Below, in pieces: positions 5,939 through 9,058 of a DNA stretch of 9,058 nucleotides; position 1 is the first letter of the stretch; the number at the start of each line of letters is the position of its first letter. The stretch spans positions 1-9,058 of the forward strand of contig JADHTP010000112.1 in NCBI GenBank assembly GCA_016784945.1, written 5' to 3'. The notes below the pieces were generated by a model. It saw only the letters and a list, made by a program, of their open reading frames with translations, did no database searches and was not told the origin of the DNA. Source of the DNA: Deltaproteobacteria bacterium. Its GTDB lineage: Bacteria; Myxococcota_A; UBA9042; DTJE01. The translations under genes were made by a program, and so were the position numbers.

Positions 5939-8808
5939 AACACGTTCCCGCCGTCCCTGCCGAAGCCCCTGGCGTAACCCAGCCGGAAAGTGGAATCGAA
6001 GGTCAGGAAGAGGCTCGTGGACAGGGCCAGTTCGACCCCGAGGTTCCAGCGGAAGTCATCTCTTCCGGCGCTCCCGGACCAGGCCCCTCCGGCATCCACG
6101 TACACGTTGGCCCACAAGGCCCGGGCCGCGGCGGGGAGGGTGTCGAATCCCCGCTGGATATACCAGATCGGGAACCGGTACTCCACGTTGAGAAGGGTGT
6201 AGGTGTTCCCCTGCAGGAGTCCCGTGGGAAAGCCCCGAAGGTACCGGGTGCCCGACGGTTCCAGGGCCACGAGGGCCTGGAGCAGGTTCTGCGTCGGGAA
6301 TCCGCCCAGGGCGAACCAGGACTCGAAATCGTCGTTGCCCCGGGAAACGGCACCCGACCACAGGAGCGCGAGAACGTGTCCGCGAGCCCAGGGCATGGCC
6401 AGGTATTCGTAGAGATAGCCCGAGGTGGTGAGGGCGTAGCCGGGATCCCCGAGGAAGGGGTGAGTCAATGACAGGGACACGCCGGCGCGAAAGCCCCTCT
6501 CCGGGCTGATGGACCAGGCATACGACTCCGTGGAGTCGTGGCGGATGGAGAGGGTGGCGCTGCCGAACCGCGTGGGGCCCGGTCCCCAGGGTTCCAGCGA
6601 AGCGGGGTCCGTGCCCACGGGCCTGGACACACCGGTGGTCCAGCGGATTGAATAGCCCAGGCCCAGGGTGAACCTCCGCACACGGCCGGGGAGGGGAAGA
6701 GAGGCCGAAAAGTTCGCCATCCAGGTCCGCCCGTTGAGTGTGCGGGCCCGATCGTCGTAGGCCACCCTGCGCTGGGCGGGAAAGGTGGCCAGTTCCAGTC
6801 CCAGGGAGGGGAAAAGCTGTTCGTACCCGTAGGACAGGACCACCGTGGGTGCCCATTCGCGCAACCCGTTTTCGAAGGAGGTCCCGAAGTGGTGCAGTCC
6901 CACCGCGTCGTGGCCCGACACCTCGGCCCCCACCCGGGAGGCGTCCCCTGGGATGGAAAACAACAACTTCGGGCGGAGGGAACGGGGGCGGAACGAAGGC
7001 CAGGCGTTGTATGCCTTTTCGTCGGACCAGGTCCGCGCGGGTTCGTACCCAGTGGGCCGTTGCGCCAGGGTGCGGGGTGGCTGGTCGGCATCGGTCAGCG
7101 GCGTCCAGTCGGAAGGATCGAAGGGAAGCACGGCCAGGTCATAGCCCCGTGCGCTGTAGGTGGAAAAGGCCAGCAAGCGTCCGTTGGGGCTTACGGTCGG
7201 CCAGAACGCACCGCCGGTCACGTTGGTCACCCGGTACCGATCCCCGGTGGCGATCTCCAGGGCATGGATGTTGTAGACGCCGTCGTGGTCACTGGAATAC
7301 AGGATCCAGCGACCATCCGGGCTGGGGGCCGGGTCGCGATCCAGCGGGCCGTCATCGGTCAAGGGCACCGGTTCGCCGCTGTCCGTGTCCAGGGCCCAGA
7401 GGTCCCACTGTCCATCCCGGGACGCAGTGAATACCAGGCGCTGGCCGCTGGGCAGGGGTCTCGGGCTGCCGATCCCGTCGAAGGCCTCCCCGGGCAGGAG
7501 GTCCCGCGTGTCTCCCGATGACGGCTCGAAGGCCGACAGGGTGACGTCGTCGTATTCGCTGGTGACGAAGTACACGGCGCCGTCCCGGTCGGTGGACACG
7601 TCCCTGGCCCGGGCCCTGCCGGTGAGCCGTTCCTGTGAACCGTCCGCGAGTCGGACACGGTAGACGTCGCCGTACAGGTTGTAGATGCGGTGGTATTCCA
7701 GGTGGGTGGTCAGCAAGGTGGAGTCCCCGGGTTCGAGTGCCAGGTGGCCGCAGCCGCCGTCACACCAGGCCAGCCGTCGGGGTTCGCCGCCTTCCAGTCC
7801 CACCTCGAAGATTCCCGCGGCCGAGCCGCCGTCGGATCGGACGAACAGGACGCGCCGGGAGTCTTCCGTGAACACGGGATAGGCGTTGTACTCGCCGTTG
7901 TCGGTCAGGAGACGCCCTGTGACCTCGCCCTCGGCTTCCACCCGTTTCATGACCACCGACGCGTCTTCTTCCAGTGCGGCCAGGAACTCGGCATAGAGTG
8001 TCTGGAAGTCCTTGCCGAAATGACGGCGCGCCAGGATGTTCATGGCGAACGGGATCAACCGTCGCCCGTAGTCCTCGATGAAGTCCGTGATGGCCTTCAG
8101 GCCGTACCATTCGTACAGGAAGTCCAGGAAATAGCCGCCATACACGTAGGATGATGTGCCCCTGGGAAGCCGTTTCGGGGTGGTGGTCATCTCGGACAGG
8201 TCCAGGAGTTCGCCTTCCAGCGCCCCTACGCGCAGATACATGTCGTAGAGCCCGGAGCCCACGCGGCCTCCGTCCGTGAGTCGGGTCTCCACGAAGGTGG
8301 CCAGGCCTTCCACGAACCAGATGTTCGTGGCCCCGTTGGGGAGGATGGTCTTGCCCAGCACCCGGTTCACGACCTCGGGCGCCCCCGACACCAGGTCCAT
8401 GTGAAGGATGTGGGCGTACTCGTGGTAGAAGAGCTGGCGAAGGTAGTCGTCATAGGAGGCCAGGGCGGATTCGGGACCGGGCGGGACGGCCAGGATGCGG
8501 ATGCGGTCGTAGGGGTAGACCGAGGCCCAGCCGTTGGCAGAGTCCGTGTCGTCGGTGACCACCACCTCCACGACCTGGTAGGGCTCGAATCCCAGGAATT
8601 TTCCGCAGCGGTCCCAAGCCTCTTCGGCCACGTCGGCCACCTTGTGCGCGAAATCCAGCCCTCCCTGGTAGTAGTGGACCTGGAAGTGCTCGGTGGCCAG
8701 GGTCCGCCACTCCCGGTCGGGGTCCGAGCCCGCCACGGCCTGTCCCTGGAACAGCAGGGACAGCAGGACCACGGTCCCCATGGCCGGTCTGATTAGCCGG
8801 GCAACCAT
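5917..8808 (-). CDS. Surface protein: HExxH peptidase domain, TolB-like propeller, Omp85-type barrel
   Basis: 963 residues. A signal peptide (1-26, AVA before G27) leads into a domain with HEYAH (129-133) and a downstream WFVEGLA with Glu167, the zinc-ligand layout of gluzincin/MA-clan peptidases. Residues about 299-575 carry WD40/TolB-like propeller repeats, e.g. SPDGRWILYSSD and SPNGRLLAFST. The last ~345 residues look like a BamA/D15-type outer-membrane barrel: amphipathic strands, the loop-6-like YLRGF (856-860) and VEYRFPI (875-881). No POTRA domains are evident, and the C-terminus FYFLLAP lacks the usual final aromatic residue. I infer an outer-membrane-anchored protein whose peptidase and propeller parts lie in the periplasm or at the surface; substrate unknown. 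ATG 8808 fits the signal peptide, but no Shine-Dalgarno is seen. A TTG at 8844 would add 12 residues. The 3' end overlaps the convergent lipoprotein gene. Confidence 0.88.
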   Translation of the reverse strand: MVARLIRPAMGTVVLLSLLFQGQAVAGSDPDREWRTLATEHFQVHYYQGGLDFAHKVADVAEEAWDRCGKFLGFEPYQVVEVVVTDDTDSANGWASVYPYDRIRILAVPPGPESALASYDDYLRQLFYHEYAHILHMDLVSGAPEVVNRVLGKTILPNGATNIWFVEGLATFVETRLTDGGRVGSGLYDMYLRVGALEGELLDLSEMTTTPKRLPRGTSSYVYGGYFLDFLYEWYGLKAITDFIEDYGRRLIPFAMNILARRHFGKDFQTLYAEFLAALEEDASVVMKRVEAEGEVTGRLLTDNGEYNAYPVFTEDSRRVLFVRSDGGSAAGIFEVGLEGGEPRRLAWCDGGCGHLALEPGDSTLLTTHLEYHRIYNLYGDVYRVRLADGSQERLTGRARARDVSTDRDGAVYFVTSEYDDVTLSAFEPSSGDTRDLLPGEAFDGIGSPRPLPSGQRLVFTASRDGQWDLWALDTDSGEPVPLTDDGPLDRDPAPSPDGRWILYSSDHDGVYNIHALEIATGDRYRVTNVTGGAFWPTVSPNGRLLAFSTYSARGYDLAVLPFDPSDWTPLTDADQPPRTLAQRPTGYEPARTWSDEKAYNAWPSFRPRSLRPKLLFSIPGDASRVGAEVSGHDAVGLHHFGTSFENGLREWAPTVVLSYGYEQLFPSLGLELATFPAQRRVAYDDRARTLNGRTWMANFSASLPLPGRVRRFTLGLGYSIRWTTGVSRPVGTDPASLEPWGPGPTRFGSATLSIRHDSTESYAWSISPERGFRAGVSLSLTHPFLGDPGYALTTSGYLYEYLAMPWARGHVLALLWSGAVSRGNDDFESWFALGGFPTQNLLQALVALEPSGTRYLRGFPTGLLQGNTYTLLNVEYRFPIWYIQRGFDTLPAAARALWANVYVDAGGAWSGSAGRDDFRWNLGVELALSTSLFLTFDSTFRLGYARGFGRDGGNVFYFLLAP

Positions 8809-8855
8809 GGTCGTGCAGGTTAGCACGGAGGCTACGTGCGACAAGCGCTAATCTC

Positions 8856-8878
8856 GGGCGGGCACTGGCGTGCCGCCC
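8856..8878. repeat. Hairpin A of tandem unit 1
   Basis: GGGC, a bulged G, and GGCAC pair with GTGCC and GCCC around a TGGC loop, giving a nine-pair stem. The same structure recurs at 8973-8995 in unit 2. Confidence 0.75.
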
Positions 8879-8903
8879 TGCGATTCGCGCGTTTTCTTTC
8901 TCA

Positions 8904-8922
8904 AGGGGGGCGGCGCCCCCCT
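8904..8922. repeat. Hairpin B of tandem unit 1
   Basis: A nine-base perfect inverted repeat, AGGGGGGCG with CGCCCCCCT, around a single central G. As RNA or cruciform it would form a seven- to eight-pair GC stem. No T-run follows, so it is not a classical terminator. It recurs at 9021-9039. Confidence 0.8.
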
Positions 8923-8972
8923 ATGACCCCCCTGGTCGCATCGACTCCGTTGTTGCTCCGGGCGCCAATCTC

Positions 8973-8995
8973 GGGCGGGCACTGGCGTGCCGCCC
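8973..8995. repeat. Hairpin A of tandem unit 2
   Basis: Exact copy of the bulged stem-loop at 8856-8878, offset by 117 bases. Confidence 0.75.
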
Positions 8996-9020
8996 TGCGA
9001 TTCGCGCGTTTTCTTTCTCA

Positions 9021-9039
9021 AGGGGGGCGGCGCCCCCCT
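9021..9039. repeat. Hairpin B of tandem unit 2
   Basis: Exact copy of the inverted repeat at 8904-8922, offset by 117 bases, with no sequence drift between the two. Confidence 0.8.
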
Positions 9040-9058
9040 ATGACCCCCCTGGTCGCAT

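Larger units (their letters stand above)
8845..9058. repeat. 117-bp tandem repeat, about 1.8 units, running off the window
   Basis: Positions 8850-8941 and 8967-9058 are identical over 92 bases at a period of 117. Allowing one mismatch (8849 T versus 8966 C) extends the match left to 8845. The intervening 25 bases (8942-8966) would complete the unit; the window ends before the second unit reaches them. No ORF or RNA gene is evident. Each unit carries two GC-rich hairpins separated by a pyrimidine-rich stretch, TTTTCTTTCTC. The array starts directly upstream of the peptidase-barrel gene and may contain or replace its promoter region. Confidence 0.9.

Noticed and set aside
8845..9058. CRISPR array
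   Set aside because: The repeated block is over 90 bases and the spacing only 25, with no cas genes; it is a tandem repeat.

Overview
The window is GC-rich DNA from a double-membraned (Gram-negative type) bacterium. It encodes lipoproteins and an Omp85-type outer-membrane barrel, and its gene order folP-cdaA-cdaR-glmM is the order I know from deltaproteobacterial lineages such as Geobacter and Myxococcus (there usually preceded by ftsH). A small Cys-rich segment of the 'C-x5-C-x4-C-x4-C' kind in one lipoprotein also suits Myxococcota/Bradymonadota-like genomes. The lineage is an inference, not a demonstration.

Region 1 (1-2868, minus strand) is a tightly packed housekeeping operon read right to left: folP (dihydropteroate synthase), cdaA (membrane diadenylate cyclase, c-di-AMP synthesis), cdaR (YbbR-domain regulator of CdaA) and the first eight codons of glmM (phosphoglucosamine mutase), cut by the window edge. 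folP and cdaA overlap by four bases, and cdaA and cdaR are two bases apart. CdaA, CdaR and GlmM are known partners that tie c-di-AMP level to peptidoglycan precursor supply.

Region 2 (2869-3118) is a 250-base gap holding what looks like a small non-autonomous transposon (MITE): a 165-bp element with perfect 15-bp terminal inverted repeats, flanked by a perfect 10-bp target duplication. It sits upstream of folP. A run of 12 G lies next to it, just past the stop codon of the neighbouring gene.

Region 3 (3119-5938) has two transcription units diverging from an 82-bp gap with overlapping sigma70-like promoters. Leftward is a 538-residue HEAT-repeat lipoprotein. Rightward are a short secreted protein of unknown function and a small lipoprotein with a Cys-rich segment and HEAT-like repeats.

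Region 4 (5917-8808, minus strand) is one large gene that converges on the small lipoprotein gene and overlaps its end by 22 bases. Its product combines a signal peptide, an HExxH zinc-peptidase domain, a TolB/WD40-like propeller and an Omp85-type barrel, so it is probably an outer-membrane surface protein.

Region 5 (8845-9058) is gene-free and consists of a 117-bp tandem repeat carrying two GC-rich hairpins per unit. It runs off the end of the window.

The points most worth following are the MITE upstream of the c-di-AMP operon, the hairpin-rich tandem repeat, and the peptidase-propeller-barrel protein beside two HEAT-type lipoproteins. I did not find a clearly new multi-gene system.
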